A stretch of 64,000 bases of DNA, from NCBI GenBank assembly GCA_020466095.1, contig CM035808.1, positions 32,240,391 to 32,304,390 on the forward strand, written 5' to 3'. Position numbers and translations under genes: made by a program. Under the pieces are notes generated by a model that worked only from the letters and a program-made list of their open reading frames with translations, made no database searches and was not told where the DNA came from. Position 1 is the stretch's first letter. Every line of letters starts with the position of its first letter. This DNA comes from Chlorops oryzae (Eukaryota > Arthropoda > Insecta > Diptera > Chloropidae). Shown here one piece after another: positions 49,875 through 63,388 of this stretch.

Positions 49875-52800
49875 CAAAAATATAAAACCGCTTTATGTTC
49901 CCCCAAAAATACTATTTCAAAAAAAAAAACTTCAAAAAATAGCGAAAAAACCAAAATTTTCAAAACCCCAAATTCCGAGTAGTTTCCGAGATATCACTAC
50001 TTAAAATTTTGGCATCCACCTTCTGCTTTTCCTGTTCGCCTAGTGAATCAGACGAATTTTTGTACTGATCATCGCATTTCTCGGTTTTCATTTTTTCTCG
50101 AAGGCTAGAATTTTTTTTCGAGAACTTCAATGGTAAGTATGCTTGTGTTTGAGCCTCCACCACACTTTGCAATGAATAAATTTTAAATATTTCCAAGGGT
50201 AAGGAAAATGCAAAAAGTGCTTCAAATAGGAGGAAAGCGTGGAATTTTCCAGGAATTTTCTTCATGAGATTTTTCTTTAGGATCTGAGGAACCATTTAAA
50301 AAAGAAAAATTTTCAAAAACCCTGTAGGAAATGTCATTTTGAGACATTTAAACCCGAAAAACAAAACGATATTCAAAAAAACATAACGGCTTTATTTTCC
50401 CGCCAAAATAATATTTCCAAAAAAAACTTTAAAAAATTACAAAAAAACCAAAATTTTCAAAACCCGAAAATTCCCAGTAGTTTCCGAGATATAAGCAATT
50501 GAAATTTTGGCATCCACCTTCTGATTTTCCTGGTCGCCTGGTGAATCAGACGAATTTTTGAAAATTGAAATCCTCATTTCTAGGGCATATGATTTTCTCG
50601 ATAACTAAAGTCTTTTCTGAAACTTCGGCGGTAAGTATGCAATCTTTTGAGCCTCCATCACACATTGCAATGAATAAAATTTTAATATTTCCACGGGTAA
50701 GGAAAATGCAAAAAGTGCTTCAAATAGGGGGAAAGCGTGGAATTTTCCAGGAATTTTCTTTAGGATCTGAGGAACCATTTAAAAAAGAAAAATTTTCAAA
50801 AACCCTGTAGGAAATGTCATTTTGAGACATTTAAACCCGAAAAACAAAACGATATTCAAAAAAACATAACGGCTTTATTTTCCCGCCAAAATAATATTTC
50901 CAAAAAAACTTTAAAAAATTACAAAAAAACCAAAATTTTCAAAACCCGAAAATTCCCAGTAGTTTCCGAGATATAAGCAATTGAAATTTTGGCATCCACC
51001 TTCTGATTTTCCTGGTCGCCTGGTGAATCAGACGAATTTTTGAAAATTGAAATCCTCATTTCTAGGGCATATGATTTTCTCGATAACTAAAGTCTTTTCT
51101 GAAACTTCGGCGGTAAGTATGCAATCTTTTGAGCCTCCATCACACATTGCAATGAATAAAATTTTAATATTTCCACGGGTAAGGAAAATGCAAAAAGTGC
51201 TTCAAATAGGGGGAAAGCGTGGAATTTTCCAGGAATTTTCTCCATGGGAATTTTCTTTAGGATCTGAGGAACCATTTAAAAAAGAAAAATTTTCAAAAAC
51301 CCTGTAGGAAATGTCATTTTGAGACATTTAAACCCGAAAAACAAAACGATATTCAAAAAAACATAACGGCTTTATTTTCCCGCCAAAATAATATTTCCAA
51401 AAAAACTTTAAAAAATTACAAAAAAACCAAAATTTTCAAAACCCGAAAATTCCCAGTAGTTTCCGAGATATAAGCAATTGAAATTTTGGCATCCACCTTC
51501 TGATTTTCCTGGTCGCCTGGTGAATCAGACGAATTTTTGAAAATTGAAATCCTCATTTCTAGGGCATATTGATTTTCTCGATAACTAAAGTCTTTTCTGA
51601 AACTTCGGCGGTAAGTATGCAATCTTTTGAGCCTCCATCACACATTGCAATGAATAAAATTTTAATATTTCCACGGGTAAGGAAAATGCAAAAAGTGCTT
51701 CAAATAGGGGGAAAGCGTGGAATTTTCCAGGAATTTTCTCCATGGGAATTTTCTTTAGGATCTGAGGAACCATTTAAAAAAGAAAAATTTTCAAAAACCC
51801 TGTAGGAAATGTCATTTTGAGACATTTAAACCCGAAAAACAAAACGATATTCAAAAAAACATAACGGCTTTATTTTCCCGCCAAAATAATATTTCCAAAA
51901 AAACTTTAAAAAATTACAAAAAAACCAAAATTTTCAAAACCCGAAAATTCCCAGTAGTTTCCGAGATATAAGCAATTGAAATTTTGGCATCCACCTTCTG
52001 ATTTTCCTGGTCGCCTGGTGAATCAGACGAATTTTTGAAAATTGAAATCCTCATTTCTAGGGCATTTGATTTTCTCGATAACTAAAGTCTTTTCTGAAAC
52101 TTCGGCGGTAAGTATGCAATCTTTTGAGCCTCCATCACACATTGCAATGAATAAAATTTTAATATTTCCACGGGTAAGGAAAATGCAAAAAGTGCTTCAA
52201 ATAGGGGGAAAGCGTGGAATTTTCCAGGAATTTTCTCCATGGGAATTTTCTTTAGGATCTGAGGAACCATTTAAAAAAGAAAAATTTTCAAAAACCCTGT
52301 AGGAAATGTCATTTTGAGACATTTAAACCCGAAAAACAAAACGATATTCAAAAAAACATAACGGCTTTATTTTCCCGCCAAAATAATATTTCCAAAAAAA
52401 CTTTAAAAAATTACAAAAAAACCAAAATTTTCAAAACCCGAAAATTCCCAGTAGTTTCCGAGATATAAGCAATTGAAATTTTGGCATCCACCTTCTGATT
52501 TTCCTGGTCGCCTGGTGAATCAGACGAATTTTTGAAAATTGAAATCCTCATTTCTAGGGCATATGATTTTCTCGATAACTAAAGTCTTTTCTGAAACTTC
52601 GGCGGTAAGTATGCAATCTTTTGAGCCTCCATCACACATTGCAATGAATAAAATTTTAATATTTCCACGGGTAAGGAAAATGCAAAAAGTGCTTCAAATA
52701 GGGGGAAAGCGTGGAATTTTCCAGGAATTTTCTCCATGGGAATTTTCTTTAGGATCTGAGGAACCATTTAAAAAAGAAAAATTTTCAAAAACCCTGTAGG

Positions 52801-55690
52801 AAATGTCATTTTGAGACATTTAAACCCGAAAAACAAAACGATATTCAAAAAAACATAACGGCTTTATTTTCCCGCCAAAATAATATTTCCAAAAAAACTT
52901 TAAAAAATTACAAAAAAACCAAAATTTTCAAAACCCGAAAATTCCCAGTAGTTTCCGAGATATAAGCAATTGAAATTTTGGCATCGACCTTCTGATTTTC
53001 CTGGTCGCCTGGTGAATCAGACGAATTTTTGAAAATTGAAATCCTCATTTCTAGGGCATATGATTTTCTCGATAACTAAAGTCTTTTCTGAAACTTCGGC
53101 GGTAAGTATGCAATCTTTTGAGCCTCCATCACACATTGCAATGAATAAAATTTTAATATTTCCACGGGTAAGGAAAAATGCATAAAGTGCTTCAAATAGG
53201 GGGAAAGCGTGGAATTTTCCAGGAATTTTCTCCATGGGAATTTTCTTTAGGATCTGAGGAACCATTTAAAAAAGAAAAATTTTCAAAAACCCTGTAGGAA
53301 ATGTCATTTTGAGACATTTAAACCCGAAAAACAAAACGATATTCAAAAAAACATAACGGCTTTATTTTCCCGCCAAAATAATATTTCCAAAAAAACTTTA
53401 AAAAATTACAAAAAAACCAAAATTTTCAAAACCCGAAAATTCCCAGTAGTTTCCGAGATATAAGCAATTGAAATTTTGGCATCGACCTTCTGATTTTCCT
53501 GGTCGCCTGGTGAATCAGACGAATTTTTGAAAATTGAAATCCTCATTTCTAGGGCATATGATTTTCTCGATAACTAAAGTCTTTTCTGAAACTTCGGCGG
53601 TAAGTATGCAATCTTTTGAGCCTCCATCACACATTGCAATGAATAAAATTTTAATATTTCCACGGGTAAGGAAAATGCAAAAAGTGCTTCAAATAGGGGG
53701 AAAGCGTGGAATTTTCCAGGAATTTTCTCCATGGGAATTTTCTTTAGGATCTGAGGAACCATTTAAAAAAGAAAAATTTTCAAAAACCCTGTAGGAAATG
53801 TCATTTTGAGACATTTAAACCCGAAAAACAAAACGATATTCAAAAAAACATAACGGCTTTATTTTCCCGCCAAAATAATATTTCCAAAAAAACTTTAAAA
53901 AATTACAAAAAAACCAAAATTTTCAAAACCCGAAAATTCCCAGTAGTTTCCGAGATATAAGCAATTGAAATTTTGGCATCCACCTTCTGATTTTCCTGGT
54001 CGCCTGGTGAATCAGACGAATTTTTGAAAATTGAAATCCTCATTTCTAGGGCATTTGATTTTCTCGATAACTAAAGTCTTTTCTGAAACTTCGGCGGTAA
54101 GTATGCAATCTTTTGAGCCTCCATCACACATTGCAATGAATAAAATTTTAATATTTCCACGGGTAAGGAAAATGCAAAAAGTGCTTCAAATAGGGGGAAA
54201 GCGTGGAATTTTCCAGGAATTTTCTCCATGGGAATTTTCTTTAGGATCTGAGGAACCATTTAAAAAAGAAAAATTTTCAAAAACCCTGTAGGAAATGTCA
54301 TTTTGAGACATTTAAACCCGAAAAACAAAACGATATTCAAAAAAACATAACGGCTTTATTTTCCCGCCAAAATAATATTTCCAAAAAAACTTTAAAAAAT
54401 TACAAAAAAACCAAAATTTTCAAAACCCGAAAATTCCCAGTAGTTTCCGAGATATAAGCAATTGAAATTTTGGCATCCACCTTCTGATTTTCCTGGTCGC
54501 CTGGTGAATCAGACGAATTTTTGAAAATTGAAATCCTCATTTCTAGGGCATTTGATTTTCTCGATAACTAAAGTCTTTTCTGAAACTTCGGCGGTAAGTA
54601 TGCAATCTTTTGAGCCTCCATCACACATTGCAATGAATAAAATTTTAATATTTCCACGGGTAAGGAAAATGCAAAAAGTGCTTCAAATAGGGGAAAGCGT
54701 GGAATTTTCCAGGAATTTTCTCCATGGGAATTTTTTTTAGGATCTGAGGAACCATTTAAAAAAGAAAAATTTTCAAAAACCCTGTAGGAAATGTCATTTT
54801 GAGACATTTAAACCCGAAAAACAAAACGATATTCAAAAAAACATAACGGCTTTATTTTCCCGCCAAAATAATATTTCCAAAAAAACTTTAAAAAATTACA
54901 AAAAAACCAAAATTTTCAAAACCCGAAAATTCCCAGTAGTTTCCGAGATATAAGCAATTGAAATTTTGGCATCCACCTTCTGATTTTCCTGGTCGCCTGG
55001 TGAATCAGACGAATTTTTGAAAATTGAAATCCTCATTTCTAGGGCATATGATTTTCTCGATAACTAAAGTCTTTTCTGAAACTTCGGCGGTAAGTATGCA
55101 ATCTTTTGAGCCTCCACCACACTTTGCAATGAATAAATTTTAAATATTTCCAAGGGTAAGGAAAATGCAAAAAGTGCTTCAAATAGGGGGAAAGCGTGGA
55201 ATTTTCCAGGAATTTTCTCCATGGGAATTTTCTTTAGGATCTGAGGAACCATTTAAAAAAGAAAAATTTTCAAAAACCCTGTAGGAAATGTCATTTTGAG
55301 ACATTTAAACCCGAAAAACAAAACGATATTCAAAAAAACATAACGGCTTTATTTTCCCGCCAAAATAATATTTCCAAAAAAACTTTAAAAAATTACAAAA
55401 AAACCAAAATTTTCAAAACCCGAAAATTCCCAGTAGTTTCCGAGATATAAGCAATTGAAATTTTGGCATCCACCTTCTGATTTTCCTGGTCGCCTGGTGA
55501 ATCATACGAATTTTTGAAAATTGAAATCCTCATTTCTAGGGCATTTGATTTTCTCGATAACTCCTGGTCGCCTGGTGAATCAGACGAATTTTTGAACTGA
55601 AAACCGCATTTCTCGGGCATCATTTTTTCTCGAAGGCTAGAATTTTTTTTCGAGAGCTTCGGCGGTAAGTATGCTATCTCAAATATAAAA
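49875..55690. repeat. Tandem array of 497-bp units, about 11.7 copies
   Basis: The phrase GTAGGAAATGTCATTTTGAG recurs at 50324, 50807, 51304, 51802, 52299, 52796, 53294, 53791, 54288, 54784 and 55281, a period of 496-498 bp except one unit with a 15-bp deletion (483). Inner units are nearly identical. The first and last units carry a variant block (CTCGAAGGCTAGAA) absent from the inner ones. The open frames of about 86 codons repeated in each unit reflect DNA identity only. Sequences like GTTTTCACGTTCGCGTCTTA occur inverted at either side (49793, 55862). Confidence 0.95.
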
Positions 55691-55834
55691 TTTTTCCCCC
55701 ATTCGGAACATCTTTTGTATTTTCAAATCTTTTCAATGTGATGATTTTTGCTTAAAGAGCTTCAAAACACTTAGTTCCTTTGTATTCGCTTTCCTATTGG
55801 ACATACAGGTCAGTTATAAAAAGTGAAAGAAATA

Positions 55835-57160
55835 GCTCAAAGACTTAAGACGGGAACTTGAAAACATCTTGTGTATTCGCTAAGCCTAGTTCAGACACAA
55901 ACCGACTTAGCGAATACACGAACCTTTACTTTGAAGTATTTCATACACCAACTATTTTAGTCAACACATAAAATTTTGTGTCTTAGCTAGGCACGTTGTC
56001 TGGTTTTGATGCGGGTCTGCTCTTACGTCACGAATATGTGATAGAGTACTTTGAGTGGGCGTAGCACAGAAAGTAGGCGTGGCAGCGTTACGAAATTAAA
56101 CTTTTCCAACTCTGGGGCACAATATTAAGCTATATTCCGAATGTGGGATCCGTGGGTTCAAAATTGTGGATTTTAGAAAAACCCGTTTTCTATTTGAGGG
56201 GGTTGGGGTGGTTCGATTTCGAAAAGTTTTTGGGAATCTCTTAGATCTAGAGATAGAAACGTCCATGCCAAATTTCAAAGCCCTAGGGCAACTCCTTCTA
56301 TGATTTACCAAGAAATGTATGGAGTTCAAGCGGCTTTTGCGAGTGAAAAAACATTTGAGTGGGCGTAGCACAAAAAGTAGGCGTGGCAGCGTTACGAAAT
56401 TAAACTTTTCCAACTCTGGGGCACAACATTAAGCTATGTTCCGAATTTGAGGACCGTGGGTTCAAAATTGTGGATTTTGGAAAAACCCATTTTCTGTTTG
56501 AGGGGGTTGGGGTGGTTCGATTTGGAAAATTTTTTGGGAATCTCTTAGATCTAGAGATAGAAACGTCCATGTTTAATTTCAAAGCCCTAGGGCAACTCCT
56601 TCTATGATTTACCAAGAAATGTATGGAGGTTAAGCGCTTGAACTCCATACATTTCTTAGGAAATCATAGAAGGAGTTGCCCTAGGGCTTTGAAATTTGGC
56701 ATGGAAGTTTCTATCTCTAGATCTAAGAGATTTCCAAAAAATTTTCGAAATCGAACCACCCCAACCCCCTCAAATAGAAAACGGGTTTTTCCAAAATCCA
56801 CAATTTTGAACCCACGGTCCTCAAATTCGGAATATAGCTTAATATTGTGCCCCAGAGTTGGAAAAGTTTAACTTCGTAACGCTGCCACGCCTACTTTTTG
56901 TGCTACGCCCACTCAAAGTCCTCTATCAGATATTCGTGACGTATGAACAAAGTTCAGACACCAACTGGCATAGCGCAGACCCGCATCAAAACCAACGTGC
57001 CTAGCTAAGACTAAAAATATTGTGTGTTGGCTAAATTAGTTTGTGTATGAAATATATCACAACAAAAGTTCGTGTATTCGCTATGCCAGTTGGTGTATGG
57101 TCTAGACTTAGCGAATACACAAGCTTTTGACAAGCTGTTTTCGCGTTCGCGTCTAGTTCA
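55835..57160. mobile_element. 1.3-kb fold-back element
   Basis: Two inverted arms of about 600 bp (for example TGTATTCGCTAAG at 55872 and CTTAGCGAATACA at 57107). Two tandem inner copies of about 300 bp on the left (GAGTGGGCGTAGCAC at 56052 and 56358) face one inverted copy on the right. The tips share the GACGCGAACGCGAAAAC motif found at the far edge of the 497-bp array. No transposase. Confidence 0.75.
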
Positions 57161-58487
57161 TACAACTGTATGTATTCATTCAATCGAGAGAGTCAACACT
57201 GCAACTTTAGGCGGTCAATAATCTTGTCTATTAATGAACGTTATGTATAGTTGAGGATGTACATTGAATAATTAAAATAAAACACTTTTTTATTAATAAT
57301 TTTATTCAAATTTCGTTATATGTATATACGCATTTTTAAGATTTGTATATATAATAATAGTGATAATGGTTTAGTTATTTTACATACCTACGTGTACATT
57401 AACTTTTACGTTTTCATTTATAATTTACAAATATAATGCTGTTTTCATGTTTTTTTGTTGTTTTTTTTTTGTTTGTTTGTTTTTTTTTTTTCTTTTTCTG
57501 TTTTGTATTAATTCTTACAGGCGACACATTTTACATTACAAAAAGAATTCCACAAATTTCCATTATCCTTATTCTATATTTTATAGGGCCATTTAATTAT
57601 TAGCTACTACAATTTTATTAAAAACACTACCATAAACTTAAAAGTTAAAAAAAAAAAACCAAAATAATATTCTTAATTCTGCTCAACCTTTCACGCTTTC
57701 AATCAAACAAAAACGGTTAACAAATTCCTTATAGCAAAGTATTGTATGTACATGAAGAATAAGAGATTTAATTGAGGGGGAAAAAACGAATATTTTTTTA
57801 TATTAAGATCCATGCATTTCAAAATGACTGCCTAGTACGCAACTTTACTGTTGTATCTAAATTTTATTATAGTACATTTTTATTTGATAATTATTTAGAC
57901 ACTATTAAAAATATTCCCTTTATGTATACATTAATATAAACTTTTTTTTTTTCTTTTCTTTTTTTTCTGTACATAACTTTTTGAAAGTCTATATAAATAG
58001 TGTTTTGTCGTTTGAATTTTATGAGTTTATCCTTTTCGTTTCTTTTTTTTTTTGTCTTAGTTCATATATTTAACGCCTGAAAACAAAAACATTTATGTAT
58101 ACATACTAGTGTCTTATGACATTTACGTTTAAGCTTTTACTATATTTTATCAGTGCGTACTGTTATAATTATGGTATTTATTATAACTCCTTTAGCATCT
58201 TGACAAGACGATCTCTATATTAGCAATTATTTTCGTCGTGAACCTAGTTATACACCTAGTTTGAGTATACTCTTTCAAACAATATTTTGGTTTTGATTTT
58301 CATTTAAGGTATACTTAAAAACATTTAAAAAAAAAAAAACTGTTTTAAATATTGATATCCTGAAATTATGTTTTTATGAAAAGGAATTGATAGAAATTCT
58401 GTCCTTTTTTTTGTAAACTGCACACGTATTTTTCGTTCATGAAAATTGTTAACATATTGGTTTGTTGGTTGGTTGGTTGGTTGCTAA

Positions 58488-58533
58488 GTGTGGCTGCCAC
58501 CGAGGGTGACACACTTTGGCCTCACATGGGCGC
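58488..58533 (-). repeat. SINE tail fragment
   Basis: GTGGCTGCCACCGAGGGTGA is the reverse complement of the tail part of the SINE at 10888-11086 with few differences. Confidence 0.5.
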
Positions 58534-59292
58534 TGAAAATAATTGTTAATCATTTACTTTTAGTTGAACATAAATCAAGGCCACTTTTTTAAAAGTATGA
58601 ACCTCGTTTCGAAAAACGAAGAATATTAGGTTAGGCTCTTAGAATTTTTTAATCACAGCCGATCTTACACAAAAAAAAAAAAAAAAAAACAAGTGATACT
58701 GAAAGTGGCAGAGATGACTTCTCTAATTCTCCTTTTGATGACTAAACATTGAAGCATGGAAAGTTTATCAATTCGATTTGAATCAAAGCCCGAAGAGGTT
58801 TGAGTGAGAGGTGTACAGTTTTCATTTATGAGAACAGAATCAATATTAAGAATTTTTATGCTTCTAATGGGAGGAAATAAGGGTATTCACAAGATCGCTT
58901 CGAAACCCGTTTAAATGTTTTATGCGTAAATTATTGACGAAATGAGTTAAAATTAAAAATACAACTGAGATGCTCAAAGAATTAAAACTATTTTGGAGTA
59001 CAATATATAACCTTTTTTTTTTAACATTTTCCATTTCAATTTGTTCTTATATATTTCTATAAAATATTTTTAATACATACATATTTAATAACTGTTCAGT
59101 ATATATTGACGACAGAAAAACACATTTTCTAAGTAAATGGGCGGCACGAATTTTCTTTTCTTTTACTCAAAAATGTGTTAAAAAGCGTCAATATTTATGA
59201 GCTCCATTAATTTATAAACTGCTATTAGACACTGATTTGATTAATATTAATAATTAGTTTTTGTTTTAAGGCAATTTAAATGGCCAACAATT

Positions 59293-59393
59293 GATTTGCT
59301 TGTTTAAACATTAGATATTATTGATCATTGATTGGGCGGCGTTGGGCGGTTGAAGGAAATAATCAATAGAACCTAATGTTTAAACAGCAAATT
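59293..59393 (-). other. Strong imperfect hairpin in the nej 3' region
   Basis: ATTTGCTTGTTTAAACATTA pairs with TAATGTTTAAACAGCAAAT through about 35 bp with few bulges, around a G-rich loop of about 28 nt. Size and shape fit a pre-miRNA or a short MITE. Only one copy was noticed in the window, and the strand is arbitrary. Confidence 0.35.
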
Positions 59394-60295
59394 TCTTGCA
59401 AGATGCCTAAATTATGCCTTTTTTATTTGTTTTTTTTTTCTTTCTTCTCTATGCTTTTTAAATATAATTGTTAATAAATAAATTTATGAAGTATTTTAGC
59501 GATTACCTTATAAAAGCTATCACAAAATTTTATATAGCTACATGTCTTAAAATAAAATAAAATAAAAGATTAAAGAAAAACTAAACATACGTTTGTTTTA
59601 AATGAAATTAGCTTGTTTTGAATGGAAATTGTCGTTTCTGCGATATTATTTTTTAATTTTTTTTCTTTTTCTATTCATTATAGATTTTTACTTATTACGT
59701 AAAACGGCAGCATTCATATTTTATAATTAACTACGTTTTTTGTATTCTAGTTATTAATACACATATATATTTAAATGTATATTTTTTGTGTGTGAGAACT
59801 CTGAACTTTCAATTATGTAGTTTTATAATATTCTTTGTAGTGTTTTTTTTTTAATTTTTTTTTTTTTAACTGATAATTCCGCATGTTGGATCACGTAGCT
59901 CTAAAAATGTTGAACAAATAGAAAAATAAATTTGAAACTCTTATTCGCGTTGCTGTTTAGTTTTTAAAAATTTGAGTTAGTCTTTAATTTTTTTTTTTTT
60001 TTTCACTGCCAACATTAGATTGTCAATTATCAAAACAACGAATCGCAAAGAAATAGCTCTAAGGCGATTGGTTTGGTTTTGCGATGATACTGATGCGGGA
60101 GTGAAAAATTAAAAACGCGAAATAAATTAAGAATGAATAAAATCCGTAAATGAGGAAATAATGGATTTATAATAGAAGTAGCACGAATACATAATAAAAA
60201 AAAATTTTACCGTTTAAAATTAAAAAAAAAAATTTAATGAAGTTAAAATTAGGTTAAAATAACATGTAAGTCGACCAACGAAAAACTCCACTTTC

Positions 60296-60411
60296 GGGCA
60301 TGCTCTAGAAATCGAATACCCATAAAAAAAATTCGAAATAACTGAAATTTCTATTGAAATTACATTGATTTCGAATTTTTTTATTCGGATTCGACTTCTA
60401 GAGCATGCTTG
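60296..60411. mobile_element. Short MITE, second copy of the GGCATGCTC family
   Basis: GGGCATGCTCTAGAAATCGA at the left and TCTAGAGCATGCTTG at the right; internal sequence matches the 8317-8432 copy closely. It is followed by a long T run. Confidence 0.7.
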
Positions 60412-62351
60412 TTTTTTTTTTTTTTTTTTTTTTTTTTTTGTTAAGCTCGTCAACGCCTTTTTTTTTTGTTGATTTGAAAAATTGGAAATAATGCGGAAAA
60501 TTTCGATATTATAATACATATTATGTATGATCAAAAATGGGACCATATTATATTTAGGATATTATTTACATTTTATATCTTCAGTACAAAAACATCAATA
60601 TTCCTATACATACTTCATTTGAAACCTGTGTCGTTTGCATTCAATTTTGTTTGTTCAGTTTTCGAAATTTTTATCAATTATACCTTAAATTCTTAGAAAA
60701 AAGTTTGGTCTAAGCATTAAAAAAAATTAAGAATTGAGAGCTTTAAGGTTTTTTCCAAAAAAATAAATTTGTTTGTTAATAAGCCACATTACATTAATAT
60801 TTATTCTACATAATAACTGTACATAAAGCACATTTGTTTTCATTAGCCTAAATCCATATTTTATGCCTTTTAATAAAAATACGAATTTTTTCTTTAATCT
60901 TCGAGAAAGTTATTTAGGTGTTAGGTATTATTATTATTATTAGTATAGCTTAAAAATTATGTAGACGCCACTTAAAGAACTTTCTTTTTCGCTCTAGACT
61001 ACAAACTAATGCGATAGCAGCTGCTATAGTTTTTATTTACACAAAGAAAAAAGTTTTAGCGTTTTGCTCTGCATAAAAGGAAAACCAACACTTTTCTTCA
61101 AGTTTTCAACTTTAAGATATTTTTTGTTGTTGTTTATTTTAATGGATATAAAGCTTATGGATCTAGCCATATGAAATAAATTGTTTCTAAAATTGGAAAA
61201 ATAATTAAATTTACACTTTTTAAACAGAAATCGAATTCAAAATTCTTTCGATTTATTAAGGTTGGAGGCATAAAAACATTTAGCGATATTTACACCAGCC
61301 TCGATGATTTTATAGTATATAGCGCGGCGAAAAATTTCGTAACTACCATTTTGGATTCAATCAGGTTCCAAATTTTCTTTTTTTTTTTTTTTTTTTTTGT
61401 ATTTGCCAGTATTTTCAACTCAAGAAAACGAAGTGATCAAGTTTTTATTTTTTCAATCGAAAGAAACATAAATATAATTAACATTTTGATTGGCTAGTTC
61501 AACATGTTTCGTTTGCCAAAAAATTAAAGCACTTTGTGGGTCTTTATGGATTTTTTTTTTTTGTTTTTAGAAAATTTTGTAAGGGGCTATTCCCAGTTCT
61601 GGAGATTGCCCCTAACCTTGTCACTTCTTGGGAACAAATTTAAAAAAAAAAAATGTTATCTATGCTGTTTTTAAGATTTCGTTCGTTTCAACTTATACCT
61701 ATTTCCTTACCATCTACCATTGATTACATTGCTAAAGACCTAATTCCTCGAAACGATATTTACAGGAAAACTAATTAAAATTTGCTATTATTGCTTGATA
61801 AATGTTTAATCTTCCTAGTCATTTTAGATACATACACTTATGGAATAAAAAAATTATAATAATAAAATTAAAATAAAATAAATATTTAAATATACGCGTC
61901 GTTTTGATATCTAAAATTATAGATAAGCCATTAATTAATTGCGAATAAATGCGAGTCGCGATTGCAGTTTAGTAGAAAATGAAAGTATTCAATTTACGTT
62001 CACACACTATTGACTATCCGTTTTAAGCCTTACTTACTGCTTACGGTGCAGTACTCGCGTATAAGGATAAGAGGAAATTAAAGTAGATATTCGCCTACAA
62101 TTGAACGAAAAGAATAATGTTTGTATTTTTACACTTAACTACTAATTGATACGATTAAGGAAATCGGGGTAAATAGGCTCGCTTTGTTTTTTTTTTTTAA
62201 TTTCGTTCTGCAGCCAAAACGAAAAACAAAAGAATTCAACTTTCAACTTAAGTTTATGGCCTAATTAAGAGGAAGAAAATATAAATCTTTACACTAAATT
62301 CTAGTAGAAACGCGGGTGGTGCCTATTTTGCTAAATATTTTTGTTGCTAAA

Positions 62352-63355
62352 CTAGAGCTGTTCAACGAACTTGGTCAATTGGTCGGAATGATCGGCATTG
62401 GGATTGGGGCCACCAACTCCACCGCCCACACCGACGTCTTGTGGTATACCCGGCAAAGGCGATTGATGCGGGTGCATTCCGTGATTGTGCATGCCATCGT
62501 GAGGGCCTTGTGGCGCAGGCGAGTGACTCATAACGTGATGCGGAGAAGGTTGTGCGCGCGGTGATGCGGATGGACCTCCACGCGGCGACTGCGCTGAGCG
62601 TGGTGATGGCGTTGGCGAACGCATTGGTGGCGATGAACGAGACGATTGCATTAGTTGTTGCTGGAGCGTATGTGGCGTTGGTGGACCCATTACATTTGGT
62701 CCTGCTGGTCCTCCCATACCGCCACCGGCTTGCATCATTTGTTGCTGCTGAATGCTACTGGGACCCATACCACCCATTTGTTGTTGTGGATTCGGTTTGA
62801 GGCTTTGCTGTAAAGCTGCATATTGCTCAACCGGTCCTCCACCACCGAAGTGTGGTTGACCGCCTCCGCCACCACTGACACCGACACCACCGCCTACACC
62901 AACACCAACACCTACTCCAACTCCCATCTGTGGCGGCGCACGTGGTCTTTGTGGATACGGCGGAGGATAATTACCCATTTGCATTTGACGCATTTTGAAC
63001 CATTGCGGATTACCAACCTATACATATATACATATATGTGGTATACTCATGACTCGGAAAATACGATTGCAAAAAATTTGTATTTCTCATTTGAAACTTA
63101 CCGGTCCTTGTTGTTGCATTCCCCCAGCTGCAACTTGTTGTTGTTGTTGTTGTTGTTGCATCATCATTGGATTTTGCATTCCGGGCATACGTTGATGCGG
63201 GCCCGGTTGCTGTTGTTGCATAACAACTTGGTTGGCTTGTGTCATTTGTTGTTGCTGATTCATCATATGTTGTTGCATTTGTTGCTGTTGTTGTTGTTGC
63301 TGCATAGCTTGCTGTTGTTGTCTGCTGCTGCTGTTGTTGTTGTTGCTGTTGTTGA

Positions 63356-63388
<33 letters not shown>

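Larger units (their letters stand above)
57280..62351 (-). other. nej: Probable long nej 3' UTR
   Basis: AT-rich DNA immediately after the nej stop, without any supported ORF. Minus-strand AATAAA signals at about 57286 and 57298 sit just before repeat-rich DNA begins and could end the transcript, giving roughly 5 kb. It includes a MITE (60296-60411), a SINE tail fragment (58488-58533), a TTGG microsatellite near 58461-58486 and a strong hairpin (59293-59393). Extent is inferred, not proved. Confidence 0.4.

Noticed and set aside
50565..55623. The same 60-86 codon frames repeated on both strands in each 497-bp unit
   Set aside because: Identity is at DNA level across the whole unit, frames break with single-base changes, and there is no start context or known domain.
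49875..55690. Regular repeat array as a CRISPR-like structure
   Set aside because: The units are contiguous 497-bp repeats without unique spacers, in an animal genome.
56096..56871. Three similar 82-105 codon frames (two minus, one plus)
   Set aside because: They are the tandem and inverted inner repeats of the fold-back element; similarity follows DNA copying, with no recognised domain.
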